A stretch of DNA of 64,000 nucleotides, from NCBI GenBank assembly GCA_964406095.1, contig CAYOQJ010000057.1, positions 1-64,000 of the forward strand, read 5' to 3'. Origin of the DNA: M55B167 sp964406095 (GTDB taxonomy: Bacteria > Verrucomicrobiota > Kiritimatiellia > RFP12 > UBA1067). A model generated the notes under the pieces. The model was not told the DNA's origin, made no database searches, and saw only the letters and a list, made by a program, of their open reading frames with translations. Of the stretch, positions 26,608 to 36,005 are shown piece after piece (within the stretch, counting starts at the first letter, position 1; every line of letters begins with the position of its first letter). Made by a program: the position numbers and the translations under genes.

Positions 26608-27671
26608 ATCCGGCAGAGCATGAGTCAGATAAATCGGTAAATGCAGTATCATGTGATCCACGCATTGTGGCCTGGGAGATCACCAGGCGTTGCCCGCTGG
26701 CCTGCCGTCACTGCCGTGCCGGTGCCCGGGATCGGGAGTACAGCGGCGAACTGTCAACCGCCGAATGCCGCAGGATTATCGAATCACTGGCCGGCTTTTC
26801 ACGTCCGATGATAATATGGACCGGTGGCGAACCGATGTATCGTCCGGACATTATCGAACTGGTGGCATATGCGACCGATATGGGGTTGCGTTCGGTCATG
26901 GCACCCTGCGGCACAATGGTTGAGACTGACAAACTGATGGCCTTGAAGGAGGCCGGACTGATGGCATGCAGTTTCAGTGTGGATGGTGCCGATGCAGGTT
27001 CGCACGACTCTTTCCGGGGTGTGGATGGAGCCTTTAAAAACATCACGCGGGCCATGCGGATTGCCGTTGAAGTCGGAATGCCGTTTCAGGTGAATACGAC
27101 GGTTTCAAAGCTGAATATGGATGAACTTTCCGCTGTGCGGGAACTGGCGATTGAATACGGCGCGGTATTGCACGATCTTTTTTTTCTGGTGCCGGTAGGA
27201 CGTGGAAAGGGGGTCGGGCAACTAGCCCTAAGTGCCTCTGAAACAGAGAGTGTGTTGCGCTGGATGTTTAAAATGAATGCGCAGGGAGCGATTCCGATGC
27301 GTGAGACCTGTGCCCCGCAGGCGGTACGTCTCTGGTATACTCTGGGTAAACCGGGGAATAAACCCTCCGGCTGCATGGGTGGCAAGGGATTTGTTTTTAT
27401 CTCGCATACGGGTGTGCTTCAGCCCTGCGGTTTTCTGGATGTGCCCAGCGGCGATTTGCGTACCTTTGATTTCGATTTCAGCAAAGCCTATACCTCATCC
27501 GAGGTGTTTAATAATTTAAAGCAGTGCGACAATCTGAGCGGCGGCTGCGGGGCGTGCGCCTACAGATGGGAGTGCAGCGGATGTCGGGCACGCGCGTATG
27601 CAGCCACCGGTGATTACATGGCCGCCGAGACAACCTGTCCGATTGCCCGACAAAGTTTCGTGACACAGTAA
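26604..27671 (+). CDS. ahbD: AhbD heme synthase (radical SAM)
   Basis: 355 aa. VAWEITRRCPLACRHCRAGA gives the radical SAM Cys triad (30, 34, 37), and WTGGEP the SAM site. The C-terminal part has CGACAYRWECSGCRARAYA and a further ETTC, an SPASM-type auxiliary cluster as in AhbD. AhbD oxidatively decarboxylates the two propionates of Fe-coproporphyrin III to vinyl groups, giving heme b without oxygen. It starts inside the last codon of ahbC (ATGA), so the two final steps of the pathway form one operon. The earlier siroheme decarboxylases AhbA and AhbB are not in the window. The pair implies that this anaerobe makes heme, for example for cytochromes. Confidence 0.85.
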   Translation: MNPAEHESDKSVNAVSCDPRIVAWEITRRCPLACRHCRAGARDREYSGELSTAECRRIIESLAGFSRPMIIWTGGEPMYRPDIIELVAYATDMGLRSVMAPCGTMVETDKLMALKEAGLMACSFSVDGADAGSHDSFRGVDGAFKNITRAMRIAVEVGMPFQVNTTVSKLNMDELSAVRELAIEYGAVLHDLFFLVPVGRGKGVGQLALSASETESVLRWMFKMNAQGAIPMRETCAPQAVRLWYTLGKPGNKPSGCMGGKGFVFISHTGVLQPCGFLDVPSGDLRTFDFDFSKAYTSSEVFNNLKQCDNLSGGCGACAYRWECSGCRARAYAATGDYMAAETTCPIARQSFVTQ

Positions 27672-27675
27672 TCTT

Positions 27676-27691
27676 TATATTGTGCAATATA
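27676..27691. terminator. Palindrome just after ahbD
   Basis: TATATTG-TG-CAATATA is a perfect 7-2-7 inverted repeat starting 5 bases after the ahbD stop, followed by AATGTTTTT. It could be a weak terminator or an operator; with only two loop bases, the outermost pairs of the RNA hairpin would be the stable part. Confidence 0.35.
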
Positions 27692-27708
27692 ATGTTTTTA
27701 ACCCTCTC

Positions 27709-27737
27709 TCGACAAAACGGTGCCATTTTTGTATATA
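27709..27737 (+). promoter_or_regulatory. Candidate promoter giving a leaderless or very short leader mRNA
   Basis: TCGACA (27709-27714), a 17-base spacer and TATATA (27732-27737) place the expected transcription start at about 27744, one base before the ATG at 27745. There is no purine-rich ribosome binding site in front of that ATG, which fits leaderless translation. Confidence 0.4.
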
Positions 27738-27744
27738 TAAACCT

Positions 27745-30700
27745 ATGAATAAATTCAAAATTTCAGTTTTAACGTTGTTTTTTGCTTTTTCGTGTGATGC
27801 AGTTGAGCTTATGCAGACACATTTTGAAACCCCGGATGTAGTGTTGGCCGAAGAAGTTCTGAGTGCTCCCGATCGGCATGTACGGGATTTTTCCAAAGAA
27901 ATTCAGAACGCGATTGACAGAGTTGCGGCGAGGGGTGGCGGAACATTATTTCTGCAAGCCGGTCACTATAATCTGGATCAGCCGATTATCGTTAAGGAGG
28001 GGGTCACACTGCGGGGTGACTATCCGGATAAGATCAGTGAGTGCGGACGCGGAACGGTGTTGTGTATCACTGATCGAAAGGGTGTGGACAGCACCGCTGC
28101 CACCATCACTGTGCAACGTGGCAGCGGAGTCAGAGGGCTGACTTTCTGGTATCCCGAACAACGATGGGAGAGACCGCAGCCTTATCCCTGGACAATCTCA
28201 GCGGCTAAGATGGAGAAGAATGACAACCAAAGCATATTCGACTGCATCATTGTGAATGGCTGGAACGGCATCCGAATCGGTCCGCAGAGTAATGAGTTGC
28301 ACACTTTGCGCCGCCTGAAAATCTGTGCTTTAAACAATGCTCTTTTTATTGATAGCACCACCGATATAGGACGTCTTTCCGAACTTCTGATATCACCGCA
28401 GGTATGGCTGGAGAGTGGTTTGCCGAGGGTTCCTTCCGGTGATGATGCGCAACGTTTTCGTGACTTGTTGCGCAATGGTTCAAGTGTGGGTGTGAATTTC
28501 GGGCGCAGTGACTGGGAGTACATCTGGCGTTTACGTGTAAACGGTTATAATCGGGGAGTGGTTTTTCAAAAGGGCAAGCGCGGAAAAACCAATGCTGTGA
28601 TGGGGGATTCTGATATTAGTGGTTGTTTCGTGGCACTTTGCATTGATACCGTCAGCAAAGTTGGACTTTCCCTTTATAATTGCCGTCTGAATTCCAATGA
28701 TGTTTCAGTGCTAGGCACCGGAAACTTTGACACTATTACCCAGTTTCACTCCTGTAGGCTGGATAACAGAGTTGAGAATCTGGGCAAAGGTGTGTTTTCA
28801 TTTAAAAATTGCAGGCTGCACAATGTTATGATCGAAAGCGGCGAACTGTTGATGGCGGACTCTACTTTTAATGATCTCACGCTGGCCGAAGATGTGCAAC
28901 GGGTGCGGGTTGTCGGGTTTGATCCGCGTTCCGGCAGATTAAACAATCGAACTAGGGGGGGAGACATCATGATTTCACCCGCCTCTTTAAATCAGCAGCC
29001 ACAACAGGCGTTGATCGCGCCGGAGCCAGCACCCTTCCGTGCTCCCGGAACTACTCGTGTGATTGATGTGACCCATTTTGGGGCATCGTCAGAGCTTGAT
29101 GATAACGCTGTAGCCTTTCAGCGAGCATTGGATGCGGCAGGTAAAGGTGAGGATGGTGCCACAGTATATGTGCCTGCCGGGTTTTATCGGTTTAAAGATG
29201 ATATCAGGGTGCCTTCGGGGGTGGAATTGCGCGGATGTTTCGATGTTCCGCATCATACCATTTCAGATGGTTCGGTTTTGATGCCTTGTCATAACGCAGG
29301 AGATCAGGATGCGTCGGCATTTGTCAGACTGTCCGCCGGATCGGGGCTACGCGGGCTGAGTTTCTGGTACCCGATGCAGTCGGTGCGTGATCCTCAACCC
29401 TATCCCTGGTGCGTGCAGTCGCTGGGCGCAGGGTGCTGGATTATCGACACCAATATCGGCAATGCCTGGTGGGGAGTGGATTTTGCCACTCATCCTTCAG
29501 AGGGGCATGTTGTTCAATATCTTTCGGGTGCCATGTTTCAACGCGGTCTTTTTGTGGGAAATGGAGCTGGATGGGTTGAGGATGTTCAGTTCAATCCTCA
29601 TTATATGGGGCGTCATTCCAGCCGGGTGGCATTTGAGTTGTGGCCGGGCGAAAAATATAATCCGCAAGTTTTGATAGAGTATCAGCGACGCTATCTGAAG
29701 GGGATCATCTTTGAAAACTGTCTTGGTGAAAGAGTGCGGGGCAACTTCCTTTATGCTGGGCATGAGGGCATAACTTTCAAGGGTGAGTGTGTGGCGGAAG
29801 TTCTGATTCATGGCTCCGATACGGTCAGTCGCGCAGCCTATCTGGATATGGACTCCGGCTCACAAGCACGCTTTGCTCTGGCGCAGCTTGTTTCGCTTGG
29901 CGATTATATGGAAGGCGCAATTGTTGCGTCCGACGCAAACAGAGGTGCGGCGGTTTTCATGAACTCACAGATATGGGCTGGTAACAGCACCGCGCTGCTA
30001 AATGGTTTCGGCAGGATAAAACTGGAGCAGTTCAATACCTGCTCGGGGGTGTTGAAAGCCAATTCCGGCGAAGTAATTGCGGAGTTGGGATTTTTCAGTA
30101 ACGCTTTGGAACAGCAGATTATGTCCGACGATGCGGTGCGTTTGAGTGTGCTGGCCTGTATCAACAAATTCGGACTTCTCAGAGTACAAGGCGGTGGTCA
30201 GCTGAGCATGAGTGCCAATTCGATCACTTTGCGACATGATGTGGCCGATTTTGATTCTGCGGCATCTGTGCATTTCAAGAGTTCTTTTGAAGATAATAAG
30301 GTTACAGTACCGCTTCGTAAGATTGCTACGCCGGGTGGCGGTATAAGATCGGTCATCGAAAGTTGTACAGTGGTAGGGCATCATCCTGAGGCCCACAGAG
30401 GCAGGCGGGTTGTTCGTTTCAGTGGCGTCGCTGAAAGCAGAGAACACTCGTTTGTCTATCACGTGATTTACGATCAACCGATTCTGCTGCCGCCCGACGC
30501 AAGACTGGTTTACTGGAAAAAACCGTTGAACAAATTGGGTTGCGCCACAGCGGTAGATCTTTTTTTGCGCGGCGGTGAAGTTCTGCGGTCGTTGCCATGC
30601 GGACACGGTAATCATCCTGGAGCTCGTAAAGGAGACCCGCAAGAGTGGAAAAGAATTTCAATTCCGCTCGAGTCTCTGAGCGGGAAGGTAGTTGAAAAGA

Positions 30701-31044
30701 TCATGATTGCTTTTGATACACGCGGTGTCGCCGGAAAATTTGATGTTTTGTTTGATGATATCGAAATTGGCTCACCGCTACCGTTGAGCGTCTGGAGTGT
30801 ACGGGCTCGACCGGCTGGCGACGCCTTCGCGAGCGCGCCGTTGGTCACAATTGAGCATGCGCCGGAATTGAGAGTGCGATACACATTGAATGGCACTAAT
30901 CCGACGATGGATGACAGAGTTTATCACAAGCCTTTTAAAATTCCGTTGAAGACGACAACTGAACTGCGCTACTCCCCGTTTATCGAGGGAGCTCAGTGGG
31001 ATGCTCCGGTTTTCGGTGAAATCTACAGAGCTCGAACTGACTGA
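27745..31044 (+). CDS. Secreted tandem right-handed beta-helix protein (pectate lyase-like) with CHB_HEX-type tail
   Basis: 1099 aa from ATG 27745, signal peptide about 1-18. Two pectate-lyase-3-like beta-helix units are visible. Each opens with a region like AIDRVAARGGGTLFLQAGHY or ALDAAGKGEDGATVYVPAGF, and each has a matching segment: SGVRGLTFWYP with PQPYPW near 125, and SGLRGLSFWYP with PQPYPW near 531. The halves are therefore an internal duplication. Residues about 1030-1095 contain VRYTLNGTNPT and a TTTELRY segment, typical of the chitobiase C-terminal-like domain found on PVC and Bacteroidetes glycan proteins. No catalytic residues can be assigned, so lyase, hydrolase or binding roles are all open. 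A 9-bp stem-loop follows the stop. Confidence 0.75.
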   Translation: MNKFKISVLTLFFAFSCDAVELMQTHFETPDVVLAEEVLSAPDRHVRDFSKEIQNAIDRVAARGGGTLFLQAGHYNLDQPIIVKEGVTLRGDYPDKISECGRGTVLCITDRKGVDSTAATITVQRGSGVRGLTFWYPEQRWERPQPYPWTISAAKMEKNDNQSIFDCIIVNGWNGIRIGPQSNELHTLRRLKICALNNALFIDSTTDIGRLSELLISPQVWLESGLPRVPSGDDAQRFRDLLRNGSSVGVNFGRSDWEYIWRLRVNGYNRGVVFQKGKRGKTNAVMGDSDISGCFVALCIDTVSKVGLSLYNCRLNSNDVSVLGTGNFDTITQFHSCRLDNRVENLGKGVFSFKNCRLHNVMIESGELLMADSTFNDLTLAEDVQRVRVVGFDPRSGRLNNRTRGGDIMISPASLNQQPQQALIAPEPAPFRAPGTTRVIDVTHFGASSELDDNAVAFQRALDAAGKGEDGATVYVPAGFYRFKDDIRVPSGVELRGCFDVPHHTISDGSVLMPCHNAGDQDASAFVRLSAGSGLRGLSFWYPMQSVRDPQPYPWCVQSLGAGCWIIDTNIGNAWWGVDFATHPSEGHVVQYLSGAMFQRGLFVGNGAGWVEDVQFNPHYMGRHSSRVAFELWPGEKYNPQVLIEYQRRYLKGIIFENCLGERVRGNFLYAGHEGITFKGECVAEVLIHGSDTVSRAAYLDMDSGSQARFALAQLVSLGDYMEGAIVASDANRGAAVFMNSQIWAGNSTALLNGFGRIKLEQFNTCSGVLKANSGEVIAELGFFSNALEQQIMSDDAVRLSVLACINKFGLLRVQGGGQLSMSANSITLRHDVADFDSAASVHFKSSFEDNKVTVPLRKIATPGGGIRSVIESCTVVGHHPEAHRGRRVVRFSGVAESREHSFVYHVIYDQPILLPPDARLVYWKKPLNKLGCATAVDLFLRGGEVLRSLPCGHGNHPGARKGDPQEWKRISIPLESLSGKVVEKIMIAFDTRGVAGKFDVLFDDIEIGSPLPLSVWSVRARPAGDAFASAPLVTIEHAPELRVRYTLNGTNPTMDDRVYHKPFKIPLKTTTELRYSPFIEGAQWDAPVFGEIYRARTD

Positions 31045-31074
31045 GACTGGAAAGTATCTTTGAAGCTGCAACCG

Positions 31075-31102
31075 GTTGTTTGTTGAATCTCTGACAAACA
31101 AC
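31075..31102. terminator. Stem-loop between convergent genes
   Basis: GTTGTTTGT (31075-31083) and ACAAACAAC (31094-31102) form a perfect 9-bp stem with a 10-base loop between the beta-helix gene and ldhA, which converge. Neither strand has a strong T-run behind it, so it is a likely but not classical two-way terminator. Confidence 0.45.
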
Positions 31103-31112
31103 GCAACTTGCT

Positions 31113-32156
31113 TTAAAAACAGCGTTTTTTCTGTTTTTTCAGACAGACTCTGTCGCATTTGTAACATATCTCGTTTTTGAGGTAACCGTCGTCAAAGAAC
31201 TCTCTGAGATTGGCCAGTGTGGTTTCCGCGATATTTTCAAGTGCCTCGCGGGTGAAAAAAGCCTGGTGTGATGTAACCAGGACATTGGGAAAAACAAGCA
31301 AACGGGCCAGAATGTCATCCATGATCATTTCCATCGATTTATCTTCGAAGAAGTAGTTGCTCTCCTCTTCGTAGACATCCAGACCGGCGGAACCGACCTT
31401 ACCCGATTTCAGGGCTTCAATCAGGTGCTGAGTGTTGATCAGTTTGCCACGTCCCGTGTTAATCAGCATCACGCCGTCTTTCATGCGGCTCAGCGAGTCG
31501 GCATTGATCATATACTCGGTTTGCGGTGTCAGGGGGCAATGCAGCGAGATAATGTCTGACTCGCTGTAAATATCTTCCAGCGGAACATATTCGATCTGTT
31601 CGGCAGCCGCGTAAGCTACATCCGGGTAAGGGTCGTAAGCGAGTACGCGCATGCCGTAACCCTTGAGAATCGAAATCAGGCAGCGTCCGATCTTGCCGGT
31701 ACCGATTACTGCAGCAGTTTTACCGTGCATATCAAAACCCAGAAGACCGTTGAGGGAGAAGTTGCCGTCGCGGGTACGGGGATAAGCCTTGTAGATTTTA
31801 CGGTTGAGCGAAATCATCAGGGCGGCGGCGTGCTCGGCAACTGCGTAGGGAGAGTAGGCCGGAACCCGCACTACGTGAATTTTCTGATAGGCCGCGTTGA
31901 AATCGACATTGTTGTAACCGGCACACCGCAGTGCGATGATTTTAACACTCTGCTGATGGAGTTTAGCAATCACATCATTATCAACCAGATCGTTGACGAA
32001 AACACAGATGCCGTCGAAGTTTCCACCCAGCATGGCAGTACGGCTGTTAAGCTTGGCTTCAAAGTAGGTGATGTCAAAATGGTAAGACTCATTCACCGCG
32101 TTGAAAAACTGCATATCATAAGGTTTGGTGTCGAAAAATGCGATTTTCTCATTCAT
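31113..32156 (-). CDS. ldhA: NAD-dependent D-lactate dehydrogenase
   Basis: 347 aa, cytosolic member of the D-2-hydroxyacid dehydrogenase family. The NAD-binding motif is GTGKIG (152-157), preceded by a substrate domain with RCAGYNNVDF. INTGRGKLIN supplies the catalytic Arg, and SHQAFFT the catalytic His. It reduces pyruvate to D-lactate while reoxidising NADH, which fits fermentation. Odd feature: the last 17 residues carry Cys331, Cys334, Cys338 and Cys346 (CYKC, VC, RCF) in a basic tail, which could bind a metal or form disulfides. The gene lies 40 bp downstream of tRNA-Leu on the same strand, with no obvious own terminator between them. Confidence 0.88.
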   Translation of the reverse strand: MNEKIAFFDTKPYDMQFFNAVNESYHFDITYFEAKLNSRTAMLGGNFDGICVFVNDLVDNDVIAKLHQQSVKIIALRCAGYNNVDFNAAYQKIHVVRVPAYSPYAVAEHAAALMISLNRKIYKAYPRTRDGNFSLNGLLGFDMHGKTAAVIGTGKIGRCLISILKGYGMRVLAYDPYPDVAYAAAEQIEYVPLEDIYSESDIISLHCPLTPQTEYMINADSLSRMKDGVMLINTGRGKLINTQHLIEALKSGKVGSAGLDVYEEESNYFFEDKSMEMIMDDILARLLVFPNVLVTSHQAFFTREALENIAETTLANLREFFDDGYLKNEICYKCDRVCLKKQKKRCF

Positions 32157-32196
32157 ATCAGTTGATCCCGCCGGTGTGGTGTGAAATTTTTCAGGA

Positions 32197-32284
32197 TGGT
32201 GCCAGAGGAGGGATTCGAACCCTCACGCGGGAAACCCCGCAACGGATTTTAAGTCCGGAGTGTCTGCCATTCCACCACTCTGGC
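32197..32284 (-). tRNA. tRNA-Leu (anticodon UAA)
   Basis: Read on the minus strand, an 88-nt cloverleaf begins at 32284. The acceptor arm GCCAGAG pairs with CTCTGGC, followed by discriminator A and an encoded CCA. The anticodon stem is CCGGA/TCCGT-like, around loop CTTAAAA with anticodon TAA. A long variable arm (TGCGGGGTTTCCCGCG) marks a class II tRNA, and the T-loop is GGTTCGAATCC. It decodes UUA as Leu. Confidence 0.96.
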
Positions 32285-32300
32285 ACTGTGTTGAGTCGCT

Positions 32301-32329
32301 ATAATAGCTTTAACAGAGTTCAGACACAA
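32301..32329 (-). promoter_or_regulatory. Candidate promoter of tRNA-Leu
   Basis: On the minus strand TTGTGT (32329-32324) and TATTAT (32306-32301) are 17 bases apart, which puts the start of transcription about 10 bases before the mature 5' end of the tRNA. The -10 element matches 5 of 6 consensus bases; the -35 is weak. Confidence 0.4.
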
Positions 32330-32336
32330 GTCGATT

Positions 32337-35300
32337 TCACTCTGATTCAAATTGTTCCAGAGATTCAATCGTCTCGCCTACTCTGATACGCAGCCGCATC
32401 AGCTGATCGGGATTATACATATTTCGGCCTGAGTAGCGTCCTCCGGCATTGGGTATTTCACAGAAACTCAGAAATGCAGCAAGCAGATCATGTGCCGCTT
32501 TATTGTTGTGACGCTCGGCAAGCTCAGAGAGTTTCCGCAGGTACGACCAGTCTTCAACTCCGTCACGGGCTGCTTCGATACGGATTGATGTGACCGGTTC
32601 GGCGCCAGCTCCTGTTTCTGGTGTCGGGGGGTATATCAGGTAGCCGTCGCCATTGGGATAACGCACATGATAATACTCTCCGGGGGTGCTTGCCTGATTG
32701 ATATAGGTGTGCCAGCCAAATTCCCAGGGATTATGGGTGTACCAGCTTACCCCCCAGAATTCATAGACATCGACACCGTATTTAAAGGCGTAGTGCGGTA
32801 GCATACGTTCGGTTGCGAGCAGAGGGGTGTCGGTGCACATCTGGCCATCGGTTGTAAACCAGAGCTGATTGCCGATCTTCCGTTGACGTTGCATCTGTTC
32901 GACAGAAAAACAGCCGTAGTGACCGATACCCCAGACATCAATCGCGTCGTCCCACTCGGGGCAGTGACGCCAGGTGCTGCTGTAGATGCGGATGGCGGGA
33001 TCGACGGCATGAATCATATCGCAGCAGGCGCGCATTTGATCAACGATATGTTGATGTGAGAAGTGCGGTTCATCCGAGATATACAAAATGAAATTATCGG
33101 AACGGCCCCTGGCTTTAATATGGTTCCAATAAAGGCGCAACGCCTCCTGATAAACCTGTTTATACTGTGGACGCAGTTGCGATCGGTCTACACTTTGGTA
33201 TGGGTATTCTCCCTCGTATGGTTCTTCGCCGAGAAACTTACGGGGTGGATGACCCCAGCCGAAGATATTGAAATTGTGTGGCATATACGAGACTCTAAAT
33301 TTGAGTTCATCAAAGTAGAGTTGGCAAGCTTTGTCATATGCGGTGAAGTCGCAGGTCACTTTGCCATCCGTATCGCGTTTCAGCGGGATGTGGCTTTGAA
33401 CTGTGTCGGGCGACAACTTTTTTGCTGCCAGAAAACGCAGAATTTTTTCACGGGCTTGGGCTCGATTGCGCCAGTTGGTGAAATCAATATTGCGGAAACG
33501 TACATCATAGATAGCAGAAAATTCGGGATTTTCCGGCAGATCAAAGTCCCAAACCGTGACTTTAAACGGGCGGTTCAGAATTGTCCGGGTTCCGGCCTTG
33601 ATCCGTATTTCGCCCTGATACTCACCGGGGGCGGTGTCGGTGTTGCTGTTGAAGGTGATCCACAGCGGCTGCGTACGGTTGGCGGATAATCTGAATTCAG
33701 CTGTGCTGAAGATCGGGTCGGGCCACCATCCTGGCCATCCGTCGGAGCCGTTGCGCTGCTGCGGATATTTGAATTCCCACTCCGGTGTGCTGTGGTTGCT
33801 GTAGCAGGAGGTGGTGTCGATCGGCACAAAATCCACCCGTCCGATTGAAAAATTATTCAGCACCGACTCTGAATCGGTATGGTGTTGACTATCAGATTCG
33901 GTCAGACGCTTCCAGAGTTTGGCCAGCGTGGAACCGCTTTTTAGAGAGGGAGCGGAAATTTCTATTTTCAAATCCTGCAAATCCACACCGGAACGCAGAG
34001 CCAGTTGCAGTGGTTCACTCTCATTTCGGGCCAGGTGAATTTCAATCGGTCGGTCTTTAACAGGCGGAAGTGTCTCACGGAAGAGTTTGACAATCGGATT
34101 AACCTGCCAGAGTTTGATTTCTTTCTCCTGAGGTCTAGTTTCAGGTTCGCCAATGGTTGTGGTTAGACACTCCGCCATCAGGAAGCCGTCGTGACGCATC
34201 ATGCCGCTGCAGTTGGCGGTGAGATGCAGCGAAAAGGAGTCATAACGCCGAGGAATTGTGATGGCGCTGAACATTGGAGTCCATTCGGTGTTGCCTGAAA
34301 TAGGCGTTCCGGCTGAAAGAAAGATTGGCTTGGCTTTACGATCCTGGGTTGAGTTGAGGTGGACGTGCAGATGACCGGTCGCAGCGAAGTTTTCCGTTGC
34401 CATCCATCCACCGAACAGGTATGTCGAGGAAGGTTTGACAGATATTGTCTGGCGCCATCCGTGCCAGCCTGTTTTGGCTGATTCGGAGATACGGCATTCC
34501 GCGCTGTATCTGTTGAAAAGGGCCTTAGAGCTTTTATTGTGCACAACACCCGGCACAGTGTCGGATTGTCCGGAAATATACCAGTCGTCGGGTTGCGCTT
34601 CTCCCTTTTCAAAGTCCGGATTTCTGATCAGGTTTAAATCACTTGCCAACATTCGTTTGTATTCCGCCAGATCAATCTCGTTGTCGCGGAAAAGAGCCAG
34701 TTGATCAGAGGGGATGTCACTGCCCTCAATACTACCGCTCAGCGTCCTGTTTTTCGGCTTTGCACCGGAATCGGCTACATAGAGATAACAGCGTTGTACT
34801 TTCTGCCGGTTGACGGGCACTCTGAACAGCAGCAGGTTGGTTAATCGGCAGGTTTCAATTTCTTCACCGTTGAAGGTTACTCTGAAAATCGGCGTGTGAA
34901 TGCCGCGTTTTAGCAGAGCGGTTTCGATAAATACCGGCATCTCGGTGCCTTCGACGGCATCTGCTGAGGGCAGGATATTGATGGGAAAACGCATGTTCCA
35001 GTTTTCAATCCCGGGCGGAGGGGCGATCCAGGCTGCCTCAGTGCCCTCGATCTGAATATCCAGATGTTCAACCGGCGTGGTGGTGATCTTCAGCTTCACG
35101 GCATTATGAACCGGTTTGTCGCTCTCAAATCGCAGATCATCAAACCAGGCAGTACCTGATCCGCGTAGCAGCGATCCGGTGCGTATTATGGTGGCATCGG
35201 GCGGAACTGTAAAGCTGATCATCAGTTCGTGCCACTCAGTTTCGGATTTTTTAATTGAGGCATGGCGGTTGAGCATCTGGCCATTGGTGCTGTTGCCGAC

Positions 35301-36005
35301 ATGTACAAACCAGCCAGCGTAACCTTTTAAATTTTCGGTACGCACCCGTACCCGCAATTCACATTCGGCACCCGGCGCAACCTTGATATCCGTGCGGTAT
35401 AAGCCCGACCAGGATTGGGAAAGAGCGGGATCGGCAATCTGCTTGAGGCAGAATCTGCCGCTGTATGGAGATTCATCTGTGCGGTTGAATCGATGAGGCG
35501 GTTTAATTTCGTTTTTAAACCAGCCTAGAGGTAAATCCGAGCCGAGTTCAAAATCGCCGTTGAGCGGCAGATCGTCCGGCAAAATATGCAGAAAATCCGC
35601 CAGCTTCCAGGCAGCAGGATTGTCAAAATAGAGTGTAAATGAGGTTTTTTCGGATGCGTCACAGACGAGCGGCAGTGTCAGAATTGCCCCGGCGGGAATT
35701 TCACCGTCAGTGATGGTGGATGAAAAATCCGGCTGCCATATATTGAAAAGTAGCTGGGTATTGCGATTATTAACGACACGTAGCGAAGAAGCTTCAACCC
35801 CGGTCAGAGGTGCCTCGTTGTGTTCATCCCCAACCTTGACCGATATTATTTTGCCCTCTATGGCCTGGTCACTCTGATTGGAGACTTCAACCGAGAAACG
35901 TGAACGCCAGAAACCGCCGTTTCCCAGCCAAAGCTTGTGATTCCACAACTCCGCAGCGTTGAGCGAAAGTACGAGCAATATCACAAAACTGATAATTGAT
36001 TTCAT
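32337..36005 (-). CDS. Secreted DUF4091 / GH123-like protein with carbohydrate-binding modules
   Basis: 1222 aa with a signal peptide (MKSIISFVILLVLSLNA). Residues about 145-300 and 450-620 look like two galactose-binding-type beta-sandwich (CBM-like) domains, each opening with a phrase like LNGDFELGSDLPLGW or LIRNPDFEKGEAQPDDW. Residues about 820-1220 match the GH123/DUF4091 barrel. YISDEPHF (near 976-983) supplies the adjacent Asp-Glu pair expected for substrate-assisted N-acetylhexosaminidase catalysis, and GDGYLIYPP plus EAARDGVEDW near 1120-1150 is the diagnostic end of DUF4091. Action on N-acetylgalactosamine glycans is known for GH123 founders; for this divergent protein it is an inference. 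It is divergent from speA, across a 291-bp gap. Confidence 0.75.
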   Translation of the reverse strand: MKSIISFVILLVLSLNAAELWNHKLWLGNGGFWRSRFSVEVSNQSDQAIEGKIISVKVGDEHNEAPLTGVEASSLRVVNNRNTQLLFNIWQPDFSSTITDGEIPAGAILTLPLVCDASEKTSFTLYFDNPAAWKLADFLHILPDDLPLNGDFELGSDLPLGWFKNEIKPPHRFNRTDESPYSGRFCLKQIADPALSQSWSGLYRTDIKVAPGAECELRVRVRTENLKGYAGWFVHVGNSTNGQMLNRHASIKKSETEWHELMISFTVPPDATIIRTGSLLRGSGTAWFDDLRFESDKPVHNAVKLKITTTPVEHLDIQIEGTEAAWIAPPPGIENWNMRFPINILPSADAVEGTEMPVFIETALLKRGIHTPIFRVTFNGEEIETCRLTNLLLFRVPVNRQKVQRCYLYVADSGAKPKNRTLSGSIEGSDIPSDQLALFRDNEIDLAEYKRMLASDLNLIRNPDFEKGEAQPDDWYISGQSDTVPGVVHNKSSKALFNRYSAECRISESAKTGWHGWRQTISVKPSSTYLFGGWMATENFAATGHLHVHLNSTQDRKAKPIFLSAGTPISGNTEWTPMFSAITIPRRYDSFSLHLTANCSGMMRHDGFLMAECLTTTIGEPETRPQEKEIKLWQVNPIVKLFRETLPPVKDRPIEIHLARNESEPLQLALRSGVDLQDLKIEISAPSLKSGSTLAKLWKRLTESDSQHHTDSESVLNNFSIGRVDFVPIDTTSCYSNHSTPEWEFKYPQQRNGSDGWPGWWPDPIFSTAEFRLSANRTQPLWITFNSNTDTAPGEYQGEIRIKAGTRTILNRPFKVTVWDFDLPENPEFSAIYDVRFRNIDFTNWRNRAQAREKILRFLAAKKLSPDTVQSHIPLKRDTDGKVTCDFTAYDKACQLYFDELKFRVSYMPHNFNIFGWGHPPRKFLGEEPYEGEYPYQSVDRSQLRPQYKQVYQEALRLYWNHIKARGRSDNFILYISDEPHFSHQHIVDQMRACCDMIHAVDPAIRIYSSTWRHCPEWDDAIDVWGIGHYGCFSVEQMQRQRKIGNQLWFTTDGQMCTDTPLLATERMLPHYAFKYGVDVYEFWGVSWYTHNPWEFGWHTYINQASTPGEYYHVRYPNGDGYLIYPPTPETGAGAEPVTSIRIEAARDGVEDWSYLRKLSELAERHNNKAAHDLLAAFLSFCEIPNAGGRYSGRNMYNPDQLMRLRIRVGETIESLEQFESE

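Noticed and set aside
25426..27671. Radical SAM genes as anaerobic sulfatase maturases
   Set aside because: Start motifs and Cys arrangement match AhbC and AhbD; the ATGA-linked pair fits heme synthesis.
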